A stretch of 55,544 bases of DNA from DAOTXR01 sp034435375 (GCA_034435375.1 DAOTXR010000006.1:1-55544); one strand, 5' to 3'. Shown: positions 1 to 8,730, counted from the first letter of the stretch. The notes: generated by a model from the sequence alone, not told the origin. Numbers and translations are program-made.

Positions 1-105
1 GGCCCCGGCATGCGCTGGTCTCGTTCGGGCGCAGAACATATGCTGGTCATCCGTTCGGCTGTGATGGGCGAGACCTTTGACGCCCTTTGGGCCGCCGCTG
101 CTTGA
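1..105 (+). mobile_element. Transposase C-terminal end (window-truncated), ISKra4-like
   Basis: Only the last 34 codons are inside the window; the gene enters from the left edge and ends with TGA at 103-105. The visible tail reads G-P-'GMRWSRSGAEHMLVIRS'-A-V-M-G-E-T-F-D-A-L-W. A 'G-x-RW-S-x-x-GA-x-x-hL-x-hR' block close to the C-terminus is what I recall from ISKra4-type DDE transposases (family recollection, not a search). Directly downstream, 118-134 carries AAAGTGGGATGCACCC, which could be the right inverted repeat of the element, but the partner end is outside the window. Whether the gene is intact cannot be judged. Confidence 0.55.
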
Positions 106-149
106 TTTCTCGCCCCCAAAGTGGGATGCACCCAAGCTGCAACCACCTG

Positions 150-178
150 TTGACGATCTGATCAGGCTGGGCTATGCT
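150..178 (+). promoter_or_regulatory. selC promoter (-35 TTGACG, 17 bp, -10 TATGCT)
   Basis: TTGACG at 150-155 and TATGCT at 173-178 are separated by exactly 17 bp. Transcription would start near 185, about 25 bp before the tRNA-Sec acceptor stem. The promoter lies just beyond the putative end of the insertion sequence, so selC appears to keep its own promoter. Confidence 0.6.
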
Positions 179-210
179 TGAGATGTCTCAACTTGCACGC
201 TAGACAGCAG

Positions 211-304
211 GGGGGTGGTGCGGTCCCGGTGGGCCGCGCGGTCTTCAAAACCGTTGGGGGGTTGCGGTGCAAGCCCCGGTGGGTTCGACTCCCATCCATC
301 CCCG
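211..304 (+). tRNA. selC: tRNA-Sec (UCA anticodon)
   Basis: This folds as a bacterial selenocysteine tRNA. The 8-bp acceptor stem is GGGGGTGG (211-218) with CCATCCCC (296-303) and discriminator G304. A 6-bp D stem (CGGTCC/GGGCCG), a 5-bp anticodon stem around the loop CTTCAAA (anticodon TCA) and a long variable arm follow. The T stem GTGGG/CCCAT encloses TTCGACT. The 8-bp acceptor, 6-bp D stem and large extra arm separate tRNA-Sec from a suppressor tRNA-Ser. CCA is not encoded; the next bases are CCT. It implies that the genome makes selenoproteins, with selA/selB elsewhere. No selenoprotein gene was recognised in this window. Confidence 0.93.
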
Positions 305-337
305 CCTCTGATTCTGGCGCAGTGACAATTATCCCTT

Positions 338-1636
338 TCACTGCTTTGGCGCGTGCACCAGGCGGGCAAATAACAACGCCGCCGCTATACGCCCCACGCC
401 CGATCCCAAAAACACCGCATGATATCCAACGCGCGTGACGATCACGCTGCCCACTGCCGCTCCCGCAGCCAGCGCCAGCGTGACGACGATCTGATACAGA
501 GCAGAGTAACGCGCCCGTTGGGACTCGGGCGTGAGGGCCAACAGGAAGTTGAATGAGGCCAGGTTGAATGCGCCCCACAGTAGCCCGCCCAGCAGATTGA
601 TCGGGATGACCTGCCAGGGCGCGTTGACGAACAGCCACAGAATGGGCAGGATGGGGATCGTTAACATGCTGATCGTCTGCACGCGGCGCGGCCCCCAGCG
701 ATCGGCCAGCTCGCCCCACTTGCGCTGGAACGCCAGGCTGGTGAGGCTGGAAGCCACACTCGTGATTCCCACCATGGTGGCTGTAGCATGCAGATTCTGC
801 ACCAGGTACACGTTAAAAAACGGCCCGGCAACATTCAGCGAGAAATTCCACAACGCGGCTGTTCCGCACAGCGTCAGAAAACCCGGCGTCTCGCCCAGCC
901 CTCGCAGCAGCGTTGGCAGCGATACAGAAGCTCTTGCTGCGGGGAGGATCGTTGTGGGCGGGTCGCTGAGGTGCGCGAAACAGAAAGTGGACACCACCCC
1001 CAGAGCGAATGCCACCAGCAAAGCAAGCTGATACCCCATGGATCCCCCCGTGCTCGTGATCATCTGCCCAACCAGCAGAGTGGTTCCCATGGCTGCGATT
1101 CCCATCACAAAGTTGCGCGATCCAAAGTAGCGCCCACGCCCCTCCAGCGGAACGATATCGGCGGCGATCGCCATCCACGCCGGAAAGGCCAGATTGGCGG
1201 AGGCCTCGCGCGTGACAGCCAGCGCCACAGCGATCCACACCACTGCTGGTCTGTCCCACACCAGCGGGATCAGAGCTAACAGGAGGATCATCAGCCGGGC
1301 AATCCCACCACCGCCATACAGCACGATGGGCTTGCGCCGCCCGATTCGCTCGACCAACAACGCGCCGGGCAGCAGAAGCAGCGCTGCGCTTAGGCTCGAC
1401 AACGAACTCATCAGCCCAACTTGAGCCCGTGTAGCTCCCAACGCCAGGAGATACACTGCCAGGTACGTCACCATGATGTTGTCGCTGGCGGCGGCAAACA
1501 GGCCATCAAACCAGAACCAGCGCAGGTCCCGGTGAACCACCTTTGATAGTGATAAGGCCCAATCCCCCCCCAGCGGCAGCTGGGTGACAGACTGTTGGAC
1601 AAAGAGCCACATCTTGGCGAAAGAACGTCGTGCCAT
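338..1636 (-). CDS. MFS-family membrane transporter
   Basis: A predicted 12-helix major facilitator protein that moves an unknown solute, probably an exporter. The N-terminal half has the loop 2-3 motif region 'GALLVERIGRRKPIVLYGG', the typical MFS 'G-x-x-x-D/E-R-x-G-R-R' signature. The C-terminal half repeats it as 'WGELADRWGPRRVQ'. Long hydrophobic helices alternate with short basic loops throughout. I start it at the Met at 1636 ('MARRSFAK'), which is preceded at some distance by AGAGGTGGA. An in-frame upstream Met at 1723 would add 29 residues of non-MFS character. It is transcribed towards selC and ends 33 bp from it. The substrate cannot be read from sequence. Confidence 0.85.
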   Translation of the reverse strand: MARRSFAKMWLFVQQSVTQLPLGGDWALSLSKVVHRDLRWFWFDGLFAAASDNIMVTYLAVYLLALGATRAQVGLMSSLSSLSAALLLLPGALLVERIGRRKPIVLYGGGGIARLMILLLALIPLVWDRPAVVWIAVALAVTREASANLAFPAWMAIAADIVPLEGRGRYFGSRNFVMGIAAMGTTLLVGQMITSTGGSMGYQLALLVAFALGVVSTFCFAHLSDPPTTILPAARASVSLPTLLRGLGETPGFLTLCGTAALWNFSLNVAGPFFNVYLVQNLHATATMVGITSVASSLTSLAFQRKWGELADRWGPRRVQTISMLTIPILPILWLFVNAPWQVIPINLLGGLLWGAFNLASFNFLLALTPESQRARYSALYQIVVTLALAAGAAVGSVIVTRVGYHAVFLGSGVGRIAAALLFARLVHAPKQ

Positions 1637-1877
1637 ACTCGCTACAAATCCACCTCTATACAGGTTGGCGATCTCACCGTCAGCCGCGCCGAGGTTGCCA
1701 TAGCGCGTTGGATAGGCGCCCATCCATACAGGACCAGCATACCCAGCCGGCTAGCATACCCTGTCAGTTGCTTTTCGACATCCCCTACATGTCTATGTCA
1801 TTAGGACTCACACAGTCGGCTGCTGTGGGCCTCACCCCTGATGCTTCAACGGGCGTACCCCCTGGGTAATAAAGAAC

Positions 1878-1903
1878 AGCCGGTGTGCTGCGAGACACCG
1901 GCT
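1878..1903 (-). terminator. Rho-independent terminator of the lipoprotein gene
   Basis: A perfect 9-bp inverted repeat, AGCCGGTGT (1878-1886) with ACACCGGCT (1895-1903) around an 8-base loop. Read on the minus strand it is followed by a T-rich stretch (TGTTCTTTATT). It lies 27 bp past the stop of the gene ending at 1931. Confidence 0.75.
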
Positions 1904-1930
1904 GGTCGAGAGTCAATGCAGAGGCTGTAG

Positions 1931-2680
1931 CTACTTCGTGACGTACCCAGACACAGTGAGCTGCCCGTCTGCCGCAATAACTTCGGTCAGGGTCAGCTCG
2001 GCCTCAGCATCAACCTGTTCGCGGGCGCCGGTCAATCCTTGAGCCATCGCCGAAGACATCAGGGTCAGGGTCTCTTCAGGCAGCTCCAGCTGCCCTGCCT
2101 GTGCACTGACTACCTCAAGCGCCAGGTTCCCTTCAGCGTCAATCGACGGCACAAAGACGATCTGACTCTCAACCTGCGTCTCCTGGTCGTTGATCTCCAA
2201 TGTCAAGGTAAAACTCAGCGTGATTTGCCCATCGGCAAAGGTGACGTTCATCTCGCTGATGGCCTCTCCGGTCCCAGCTTCGGCCATCCGGGCTGCGATC
2301 AGCGCCTCAACCTCGGTCTCTGTTGTCGTAATGGTGAATGGCACGCCGGATTCCAGGGCAAAGGCACTATCCCAGGCCTGTTGCAGCGAGTCGGCAGTGC
2401 CATCCTTCGCTTCTAACATCACCGGCTCACCGACCGGTGCGGCCTCAGCGGTGGGTTCCGGGCTCGGCTCGGTCTCCGGTACGGGCGTGACGGCAGGTGG
2501 GCGGGTTGGGAAGATCATCCCAGGCGCGGTCACTGGCGGCTGGGTTGGGAAAGATGTCGGACTTCCCTGACCCTGAACCACATCAGGACGGCCCTGTGTT
2601 TGCCCACGACCACCGCAGGCTGTCAGCGCCAGGCTAGCAATGGCAACGGTCACTATAGATAGCGTGCGCTTCTTCAGCAT
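1931..2680 (-). CDS. Putative secreted lipoprotein of unknown function
   Basis: The protein begins 'MLKKRTLSIVTVAIASLAL' followed by TACGG, a signal peptide II with lipobox L-T-A-C, so the mature protein would be lipid-anchored outside the membrane. A Pro/Thr-rich linker of about 70 residues follows, containing 'PTQPPVTAPG' and 'PTRPPAVTPVPETEPSP'. The C-terminal half is an acidic beta-rich domain ('ITLSFTLTLEINDQETQVES' and onwards) with no motif I recognise. The start at 2680 is chosen because GGAGGGGAGT stands directly before the ATG; an upstream ATG in frame lacks this. A terminator follows the gene. It is monocistronic and its function is unknown. Confidence 0.85.
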   Translation of the reverse strand: MLKKRTLSIVTVAIASLALTACGGRGQTQGRPDVVQGQGSPTSFPTQPPVTAPGMIFPTRPPAVTPVPETEPSPEPTAEAAPVGEPVMLEAKDGTADSLQQAWDSAFALESGVPFTITTTETEVEALIAARMAEAGTGEAISEMNVTFADGQITLSFTLTLEINDQETQVESQIVFVPSIDAEGNLALEVVSAQAGQLELPEETLTLMSSAMAQGLTGAREQVDAEAELTLTEVIAADGQLTVSGYVTK

Positions 2681-2929
2681 ACTCCCCTCCTTCCAGTGGG
2701 CTTGCCGATCTGACCCTTGGCACCCCACGCGGACGCCAAGAGCTTTAGTAAACTACAACAGCTATCTCCTCATCTCGTCACGGGGTTTTCTGAGTTCCCG
2801 GACATCGGTGAGTCTGCTAGGAGGCTCAGCCACACCTGCGGGGACCTGTTTCAGCACAGTGGCAGCGCTCCCACTGGTTGCCTATTATAGATCGTATCTA
2901 GGAGACGCCAAGAGACAGCCAGGCGTACT

Positions 2930-3580
2930 CTACACGCGCGGCGCGACCAGGGTTGTGTTGCCGACAGTCTTCCACATCACTGACAACACGGCTTCGATCA
3001 GCGGCAACACGCTATCGGGCCTATAGTAGATGAACGTCGCCCCCCACACCTCACGATAGCCTTGCTCCAGCAGAGAGGCACGCTCACCACTGGACAGATC
3101 GCTGTCACGCACAATGTCACCCGCAGGGCCAACCCACAGGGGCGTCCGAAAGATGATGTCCTGCAAGCGTATCCTTTGCCGTGACCGCTGCCGCCGCAGG
3201 TCGCCGCCGCCGCGCTGAGCCTCTCGGAGGGCATCTTGCAGCATCTTGAAGCCCCGCAGCGACGCACGTGGATACAGGCCCGGCAGAAGCGTGCTGATCA
3301 CCCCCAGGGTAATCGTCAGGGGGATATTCTCACGGAACCGCAAGGCGCCGTCTAGCGCTAGCAACATCCCTCGATACCACCTATCCCACACCTCGCTACG
3401 CCCCAGCACGTTGAAGCTGGCATCGTCGGCCAGCAGCAGGCGGGCCAGCCGTAGGTAGGCGATGACCAGGGTGTCATAGAGCGGCAGGTTCAGACCAGCG
3501 AGCGCCAGGCAATCGGCCTCCGGCAACCCTTGGACCTCCCGCAGCGCGATGAGAACCCGTCTTTGCGTGGGTGTGAACAC
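2930..3580 (-). CDS. Hypothetical protein (216 aa)
   Basis: I do not recognise this family. It starts with GTG at 3580 behind an excellent ribosome site (GGGGGGAGG, 6 bp spacing), which supports a real gene. The N-terminus ('FTPTQRRVLIALREVQGLPE') reads like a short helical DNA-binding-type segment, although no full helix-turn-helix can be claimed. The middle is hydrophobic and helical ('LLALDGALRFRENIPLTIT' and 'LGVISTLLPGLYP'), with perhaps one or two membrane-associated helices. A basic stretch 'RRQRSRQRIRLQDI' follows at about residues 130-143. The neighbours on both sides are single genes, so context does not help. Confidence 0.7.
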   Translation of the reverse strand: MFTPTQRRVLIALREVQGLPEADCLALAGLNLPLYDTLVIAYLRLARLLLADDASFNVLGRSEVWDRWYRGMLLALDGALRFRENIPLTITLGVISTLLPGLYPRASLRGFKMLQDALREAQRGGGDLRRQRSRQRIRLQDIIFRTPLWVGPAGDIVRDSDLSSGERASLLEQGYREVWGATFIYYRPDSVLPLIEAVLSVMWKTVGNTTLVAPRV

Positions 3581-3959
3581 ACCTATCGCCTCCCCCCTTT
3601 GAGCGAGCGCATGCCGTCACGGCTACTTCCGATTGTAGCACAAGACCGAAAGACCTCTTCACGGTTCTGGGGATGCCTGCTCAGGCCGGGTCGAGGCAGG
3701 GCCGCCTGCGATTGCCGACTTACGCCGCACGGCGCTCAGCACCCATGACAGTCCCAAACCACTCTCTATCACAATCGTCACGATCAGCCCTCTGATAACT
3801 GCTGTAGCCGTGGTGTTGGGTGATGCAGCCCATATACCAGCAGGCAGCTGCGGCTGAACAGGAGCGCAGAGAAATCTTATCTACGATTGCCTGGATTGTA
3901 CACCTCAGCGCAGAGCGCGTGCGCGTGAGATACACCTGGAAGCTATAAGTGAGGGGCAG
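3581..3959. other. Gene-poor gap with one unassigned open frame
   Basis: No convincing gene is present. On the minus strand a frame without stops runs from about 3893 to a TGA at 3659. It reads as a Pro-rich stretch, then a hydrophobic segment 'VIRGLIVTIVIESGLGL', then 'VRRK' and a Pro-rich tail. That pattern resembles the anchored C-terminus of a surface protein, but no ATG, GTG or TTG starts it. It may be a decayed gene end or chance. Confidence 0.35.
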
Positions 3960-6140
3960 TCACAGACCCAATCTCGCTTCCCCCGGCGTCCTGGGGGTCA
4001 GATCGGAGGTGGCAGCTAGCGGGAGGCACACCGTGAAGGTGCTGCCCTGGCCAGGGGTGCTCTCCACTGTGATGGTGCCGGAGTGCGCTTCGACGATGAT
4101 CTTGGCCATGTACAGCCCTTGCCCGACGCCCCGCACATCCACCAATTGGCCAGAAGCGTCAATGGCCGTGCCGCGGTAGAAACGATCAAAAACCCGGGGC
4201 AAATCCTCTTCCAAAATACCTACACCCGAATCGGTAACCGACAGGCACACATGGTTCCCGTCACGCTTGACAACCACTTGCAGGTCGCCTCCCGCCGGGC
4301 TGAAATGGCGAGCATTATCGATCAGAGCATCCAACACTCGCCGCAACCGTGCACAGTCGGCGTCGATGATGATCACCGGCTGGTTGGTCTCGAACGAGGG
4401 GACCAGATGCGCCTCAGCCAACGCCTCGCCCCAATTGGCCAGGACATCGCGTACCAGCGCGTTGAGATCGAAAGGCTGTGGCTTCATGGCCAACCTGCCG
4501 CTGATCCTCATCCCGCTCAGGTCGATGACCTCGTCGATCATACGGGCCAGGATGTCGGTCTGATCGAGCACGGCGCTGATCGCCCGTGCTCGCTCCTCGT
4601 CGTCCAGACTGACCCAGCCTTGCTGCATCAGATCAGCGTACCCTTTGATGACCGTAAGCGGCGTGCGTAGTTCGTGCCCAATGTGGTCCAGGAAGCTGTC
4701 TTTGGTGCGCTCAATCAGGGCCTCGCGCGTCATGTCGCGCAACACCAGCACATCGCCGATGTAGTCGCCATCCGGGGCATGGACCTCCGCCGCACGCACA
4801 TCAATGGTCCGCCGGCCCACCTGAATCCGCTGGCTGACGCCACGGTTCACTCGGCCAACGGACTCCACCGGCTCCGGGTTGAACCCCCCTTGGGCAGTCA
4901 GCAGCTTGACCGCGGCTGGATTGGCCAGGATGATGTGGCCTTCTGGGTCGCGCAGCATCACCCCATCGGTGATGCTGCCCAGAATAGCGCCAATGCGCGC
5001 GTTTTCCTCCTCAAAACGCGCCAAGAGCGGCTGCATGATCCGGGCCGAGATCGTGATCCCACCCAGCATCTGGATGCTGAGCGCAACCCCGAATGCAATC
5101 ACGAAGCTCACATCGCTCGTTACTAGATCGAGGGGAAGGGGGAACTGACTGCGTTGCATAACAGCGATGATCCCCACCACCTGGCCATTGATGGGCAGCG
5201 GCATCAAAGTGGTGTAATAATCGACGCCATCCATCGTCACCATCTGGGCCTTGCCGATCAGGATCGGATTGTCCACAGAATGCAAAATCTGCTGGTATTC
5301 CTCTGGCCGGAGGGTCATCATGCCGTCCAACGGTTCATCCCGCCAGCCGGGGATCGTACTGCTGCGCGGGGCGCCTGGCGCAGCATAGACAGCCAAGTCA
5401 GCGCCGACCTGCCCTCCAAGGTCTTCCAGCAGGTGATCTAGCGCAGCGCCGACCAGCACTGTCGCCGCCGGTGCGCCGGTCGTTTTCTCGTCAGGCGTCG
5501 CCGGGATGGGAGCGCTGAAGACCAGCACCGCCTGGTTCTCTACGTCAACAATGGCGGCATGAGACCCCGCGATAATCGTTGGAAACGTGGCGCTGCTCTG
5601 TGCACTGGATTCGACATACTGGTCGATGTCATGGCTGCCAACTCCGCGCCCCCCTGTCCGTTGGAGGACCAGGCTCCCCCCTTCAGCCGCCACGCCGATG
5701 ATGTCCAGGTGGGCATCCTCGGCCTCCTCCTCAAGCAGCGAGTGCAGCCGAGCAGGGTCGTGTGACTCAAGAGCAGCCATCAGGTCGGAATTGCTGGCCA
5801 GATCGCTGGCCGACTGGTTCAGGTGTTCACCAGCCATAGCCAACGCGCTGAGCGTAGCGCTACTCGCATTGAACAGTTGATCGGAAGTGCGTGCAGCCAG
5901 CGCCATCGCTGCCAGCCGCAAGGTCAGGAATCCACCCAGGAGCGTGACGGTGAGCAGTGTCAGTCGCAGGTAGAGCTGGAAAGCACGGGTGCTACGGGGG
6001 CTGAGGGGAGCGTGGGCGCTGTCGCGAGCCAGACGCGCCAGGAGATGCAAGGCACGGGTCGTGGGCCGCTGATCGCCATCCTCTGATGTGGATCGGATCT
6101 GTGCTTCCTTCGCGCCCTGCACTCCAGCTTCAACGTGCAT
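3960..6140 (-). CDS. Membrane sensor histidine kinase (extracytoplasmic sensor, PAS, HisKA, HATPase)
   Basis: A 726-residue transmembrane kinase. Helix 1 lies near residues 57-83, then a large extracytoplasmic sensing region (about 84-340, dCache/CHASE-like by length and position), helix 2 near 345-365, and a PAS-like segment from about 383 ('GAILGSITDGVMLRDPEG'). The HisKA box 'DHIGHELRTPLTVIKGYADL' places the phospho-acceptor at His489. The ATPase has the N box 'LIDNARHFSP' (Asn609), the G1 box 'DSGVGI' and the G2 box 'GVGQGLYMAK' (671-680). All catalytic motifs are present. It lies 18 bp downstream of the receiver gene 6159-6593 on the same strand, so the two probably form a two-component pair. 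The ligand is unknown. Confidence 0.92.
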   Translation of the reverse strand: MHVEAGVQGAKEAQIRSTSEDGDQRPTTRALHLLARLARDSAHAPLSPRSTRAFQLYLRLTLLTVTLLGGFLTLRLAAMALAARTSDQLFNASSATLSALAMAGEHLNQSASDLASNSDLMAALESHDPARLHSLLEEEAEDAHLDIIGVAAEGGSLVLQRTGGRGVGSHDIDQYVESSAQSSATFPTIIAGSHAAIVDVENQAVLVFSAPIPATPDEKTTGAPAATVLVGAALDHLLEDLGGQVGADLAVYAAPGAPRSSTIPGWRDEPLDGMMTLRPEEYQQILHSVDNPILIGKAQMVTMDGVDYYTTLMPLPINGQVVGIIAVMQRSQFPLPLDLVTSDVSFVIAFGVALSIQMLGGITISARIMQPLLARFEEENARIGAILGSITDGVMLRDPEGHIILANPAAVKLLTAQGGFNPEPVESVGRVNRGVSQRIQVGRRTIDVRAAEVHAPDGDYIGDVLVLRDMTREALIERTKDSFLDHIGHELRTPLTVIKGYADLMQQGWVSLDDEERARAISAVLDQTDILARMIDEVIDLSGMRISGRLAMKPQPFDLNALVRDVLANWGEALAEAHLVPSFETNQPVIIIDADCARLRRVLDALIDNARHFSPAGGDLQVVVKRDGNHVCLSVTDSGVGILEEDLPRVFDRFYRGTAIDASGQLVDVRGVGQGLYMAKIIVEAHSGTITVESTPGQGSTFTVCLPLAATSDLTPRTPGEARLGL

Positions 6141-6158
6141 AATATGTTAGACCGTGGC

Positions 6159-6593
6159 CTATTCTTTGCGAGCCTGCCGCCTCGCAATCACCTGTTTGAC
6201 CAGCGCCAGCAGCTCATCCATGGGTGGCAGAGGTTTGTAGAGGAGTTCATCGGCGCCTGATGTGCTGATATACTGCGCTTCATCAGACCCGGCCAGCTCG
6301 TAGGCGGTCATCAAGATCACGCCAATGTTATTCAGCCGGGGATGAGCGCGGATGCGCGCTCCGACCTCATGTCCCCAGGGACCAGGCATACGAATATCGA
6401 TTAGGGCGACATCTGGCATGGGCGACGGGTTCTCATTGCGGAGATATTCCATGGCTTGAAAGCCGTCTTTGAGTGCAACCACGTTGAAGTCCCACAGCTC
6501 ACACATGGTGTTGATCACGTCGCGGATGGCGTAATCGTCTTCCACGACCAACCAGGTCATGCGGGTGCGATTGTCATTCGCAGGTGTAGCCAT
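6159..6593 (-). CDS. Single-domain response regulator (receiver only)
   Basis: A 144-residue CheY-like receiver. The acidic pocket is 'VVEDD', the phospho-acceptor is the Asp in 'LIDIRMPG', the switch Thr is in 'MTAY' and the conserved Lys is in 'YKPLP'. There is no DNA-binding or enzymatic output domain; the protein ends in a basic tail ('ARRQARKE'). It is the first gene of a two-gene minus-strand operon with the histidine kinase at 3960-6140. Output would have to come from protein-protein contact or a phosphorelay. Ribosome site: GGAG shortly before the ATG at 6593. Confidence 0.92.
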   Translation of the reverse strand: MATPANDNRTRMTWLVVEDDYAIRDVINTMCELWDFNVVALKDGFQAMEYLRNENPSPMPDVALIDIRMPGPWGHEVGARIRAHPRLNNIGVILMTAYELAGSDEAQYISTSGADELLYKPLPPMDELLALVKQVIARRQARKE

Positions 6594-6853
6594 GCTCCAA
6601 CCTGTCCCTCAGTACCTCATCAAAAGGATTGTTGCTGAGTCTCGTCACGTGATCCACTCCTATCATACACCATTCTACCTTGCTCGACATCCAGAGCAAT
6701 GACCCTTAAATCCTAGCAAGCCATGCCATCGAACATTAGCAAGCACTTAGGGTTACCATGTTCCGCAGCTTGCCTGTCGGGCGAGCCAATCGCGCGTGAA
6801 CCTCAATTCATATACAATGACAGTACACTCTAAGGGGGGAGGTACAACGCGCC

Positions 6854-8011
6854 ATGACCATCGATCCCCAGTGGGAAGCCTACACCGTTCGGCGAACTTA
6901 CGAACCGGGTGAGTATATCTTCCAAGAAGGCGACCCGGCTCGAGAAATGTACATCATCCTTAGCGGTCAGGTGGCAGTTCTCAAGCATACCACTGACGAT
7001 ACTCCCATTGTTCTCAGCTATCGTGGGGCCGGCGATCTGATCGGCGAGGTGGCGCTGCTCCAGGAAGGCCGCCGCACAGCCTCTGCATTGGCCATCGACA
7101 AGACAGTTATGCTGACCATCATCTGCGACGAGTTCTGGGCCCTCTTCGATCAGCAGCCGGTCTTCCGCACCATGGTCTTACGCACCCTCGTCGATCGACT
7201 GCTGGCCGCCGATGAGAGCCGCGTCCGAGCCGCTGTCACGGAGCGTCAGACGCTCGAACGCCTGTCGTCGCTGTCCACCGAGCACGAGCGTATGGCCGAG
7301 CTTCTCCAGCTCCGCCAAGATACGGTTCGCTTCATCGTCCATGACCTGCGCAATCCCTTGGGTTTGATGATGATGGCTCTCCAGATCATCGAACAAGACC
7401 CGGCCTATCAGCCTGACGCCGAGTCACGTCGTCTGCTGGCGATGGCCACTGGAGCCGTGCGGCGCATGTTTGCGCTGGTCGAGTCGCTGCTCGATGTGGA
7501 GCGGTTGGAGGACGGCATTGCAGCCCTGACGTTGCATCCCGTCGATATGCGCGCGCTGGTCGATGACGTGGTCGAACGCGCTCAGCCCATGGCCTGGGGC
7601 ACCAATGTGACCTTGAGCACCGAACACAAAGATAGCACCTGCCCACCGGTGATCGGCGACCGCGTCCGTCTGGATCGCGTGATTACTAACCTGGTTGACA
7701 ACGCCCTCAAGTTCACGCCGCCTGAGAAGTCCGTAACAATCTCAACCTGGTGTGTGGCAGGGGAAGTATTTGTGGCCGTGGAGGATAGCGGGCCAGGGAT
7801 TCCCCCGGAGCGTCGTCATCGCATCTTCGACCGTTTTGCCCGCGCCGACGCACGCGATCAGGGGAGCCGGGGATTTGGCCTGGGACTGGCCTACTGCCGC
7901 TCAGCGGTGACAGCCCACGGTGGGCGCATTTGGGTTGAGGAGAGCACTCGGCTGGGAGGCGCTCGGTTTGTGATAGCCCTCCCCTTTTCACCAGGAGCCC
8001 AGGCGGAGTGA
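6854..8011 (+). CDS. Cyclic-nucleotide-binding-domain histidine kinase
   Basis: A cytoplasmic kinase of 385 residues. Residues 10-120 form a CRP/cNMP-binding domain ('YEPGEYIFQEGDPAREMYII', then the phosphate-binding cassette 'GDLIGEVALLQEGRRTASA' with Glu65 and Arg74 in the usual places). A coiled linker of about 35 residues leads to the HisKA box 'FIVHDLRNPLGLMMMALQI' (His163) and an HATPase with N box 'NLVDNALKFTPP', G1 'DSGPGIP' and G2 'GFGLGLAYCRSA'. No transmembrane segment is seen. The usual Crp HTH is absent, so the sensory domain controls a kinase instead of DNA binding. Strong ribosome site GGGGGGAGG at 6834-6842. No receiver gene is adjacent in the same operon; the class III cyclase at 20969-22603 could supply a cyclic nucleotide (inference). 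Confidence 0.92.
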   Translation: MTIDPQWEAYTVRRTYEPGEYIFQEGDPAREMYIILSGQVAVLKHTTDDTPIVLSYRGAGDLIGEVALLQEGRRTASALAIDKTVMLTIICDEFWALFDQQPVFRTMVLRTLVDRLLAADESRVRAAVTERQTLERLSSLSTEHERMAELLQLRQDTVRFIVHDLRNPLGLMMMALQIIEQDPAYQPDAESRRLLAMATGAVRRMFALVESLLDVERLEDGIAALTLHPVDMRALVDDVVERAQPMAWGTNVTLSTEHKDSTCPPVIGDRVRLDRVITNLVDNALKFTPPEKSVTISTWCVAGEVFVAVEDSGPGIPPERRHRIFDRFARADARDQGSRGFGLGLAYCRSAVTAHGGRIWVEESTRLGGARFVIALPFSPGAQAE

Positions 8012-8021
8012 CCGCAGCCGG

Positions 8022-8690
8022 TCAGCCACGGGGCAGCAACGCCGCCAAGTCCTGCGGCCCCACTCCCGCCAAAGACTCGATGACGCGCTCCGCCTGGGCC
8101 AAATCGTGGGCCGGATGCGTCGTTGCCAGAGCCAGGCAGACCATTCCAGCGGCATGGGCCGCTGCAATGCCCGTGGGAGCATCCTCAATCACCACACAAC
8201 GCGCAGGTGGAACGCCCATCCGCTCGGCGGCCAACTGGAACAGCGCCGGGTTAGGCTTGCCCTCGCTCACGTCGTCGATGCACACCCGCGTCGTCAGATA
8301 CTCGTCCAGGTCGAGCAGGCGCACGATCAGGTCAAGGTTCTCACGAGGAGCCGAGGTGGCGATGGCCTGTTCCCACCCGGCAGCCGCCAGAGCGCGGACC
8401 AGCTCAACCGCGCCGGGCAACGCCTGCACGTCCCGAGCCGCCCGCTCGCGGAAAAGCCGCTCCTTGACTTGGCCGATGCGAGCCATAAGCTCTGGCGACG
8501 GCGGCTCGCCAAGCAGCAAGGTGAGCGTGGCATAGTTATCATGGCCAAACGTCGCGTCAAAGTCGGCCCGCGCAAGCGGCAGATTCAACTCGGCGGCGAA
8601 CGTCTCTCGCCAGGTCGCATAGTGCAGATCGCCTGAGTCGATCAACACGCCATCCATATCCCAGATGGCTGCGTGACGTTGAGTGGTCAT
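8022..8690 (-). CDS. HAD-superfamily hydrolase (beta-phosphoglucomutase/phosphatase-like)
   Basis: A 222-residue HAD hydrolase. Motif I is 'IWDMDGVLIDSGDLH', with the first Asp as nucleophile and the second as acid/base. Motif II is in 'ATSAPRENL', the conserved Lys lies in 'SEGKPNPALFQ' and motif III is 'CVVIEDAPTGIAAAHAAGM'. The helical cap between motifs I and II ('HYATWRETFAAELNLPL') is the type found in beta-phosphoglucomutase and sugar-phosphate phosphatases. The start at 8690 puts the DMDG motif ten residues in, as is normal; a longer frame to 8804 would overlap the divergent L,D-transpeptidase gene. It converges tail-to-tail with the kinase gene ending at 8011. The substrate is not predictable. 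Confidence 0.88.
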   Translation of the reverse strand: MTTQRHAAIWDMDGVLIDSGDLHYATWRETFAAELNLPLARADFDATFGHDNYATLTLLLGEPPSPELMARIGQVKERLFRERAARDVQALPGAVELVRALAAAGWEQAIATSAPRENLDLIVRLLDLDEYLTTRVCIDDVSEGKPNPALFQLAAERMGVPPARCVVIEDAPTGIAAAHAAGMVCLALATTHPAHDLAQAERVIESLAGVGPQDLAALLPRG

Positions 8691-8730
8691 CGTGGGCCGG
8701 AGTGTAACGCAGTCGTAGAAGGAAGGCAAT

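Noticed and set aside
162..719. Minus-strand open frame over the first tRNA
   Set aside because: Its peptide is the antisense of tRNA-Sec (a 'DGSRTHRGLHRNPP'-type artefact) and it overlaps the MFS gene end.
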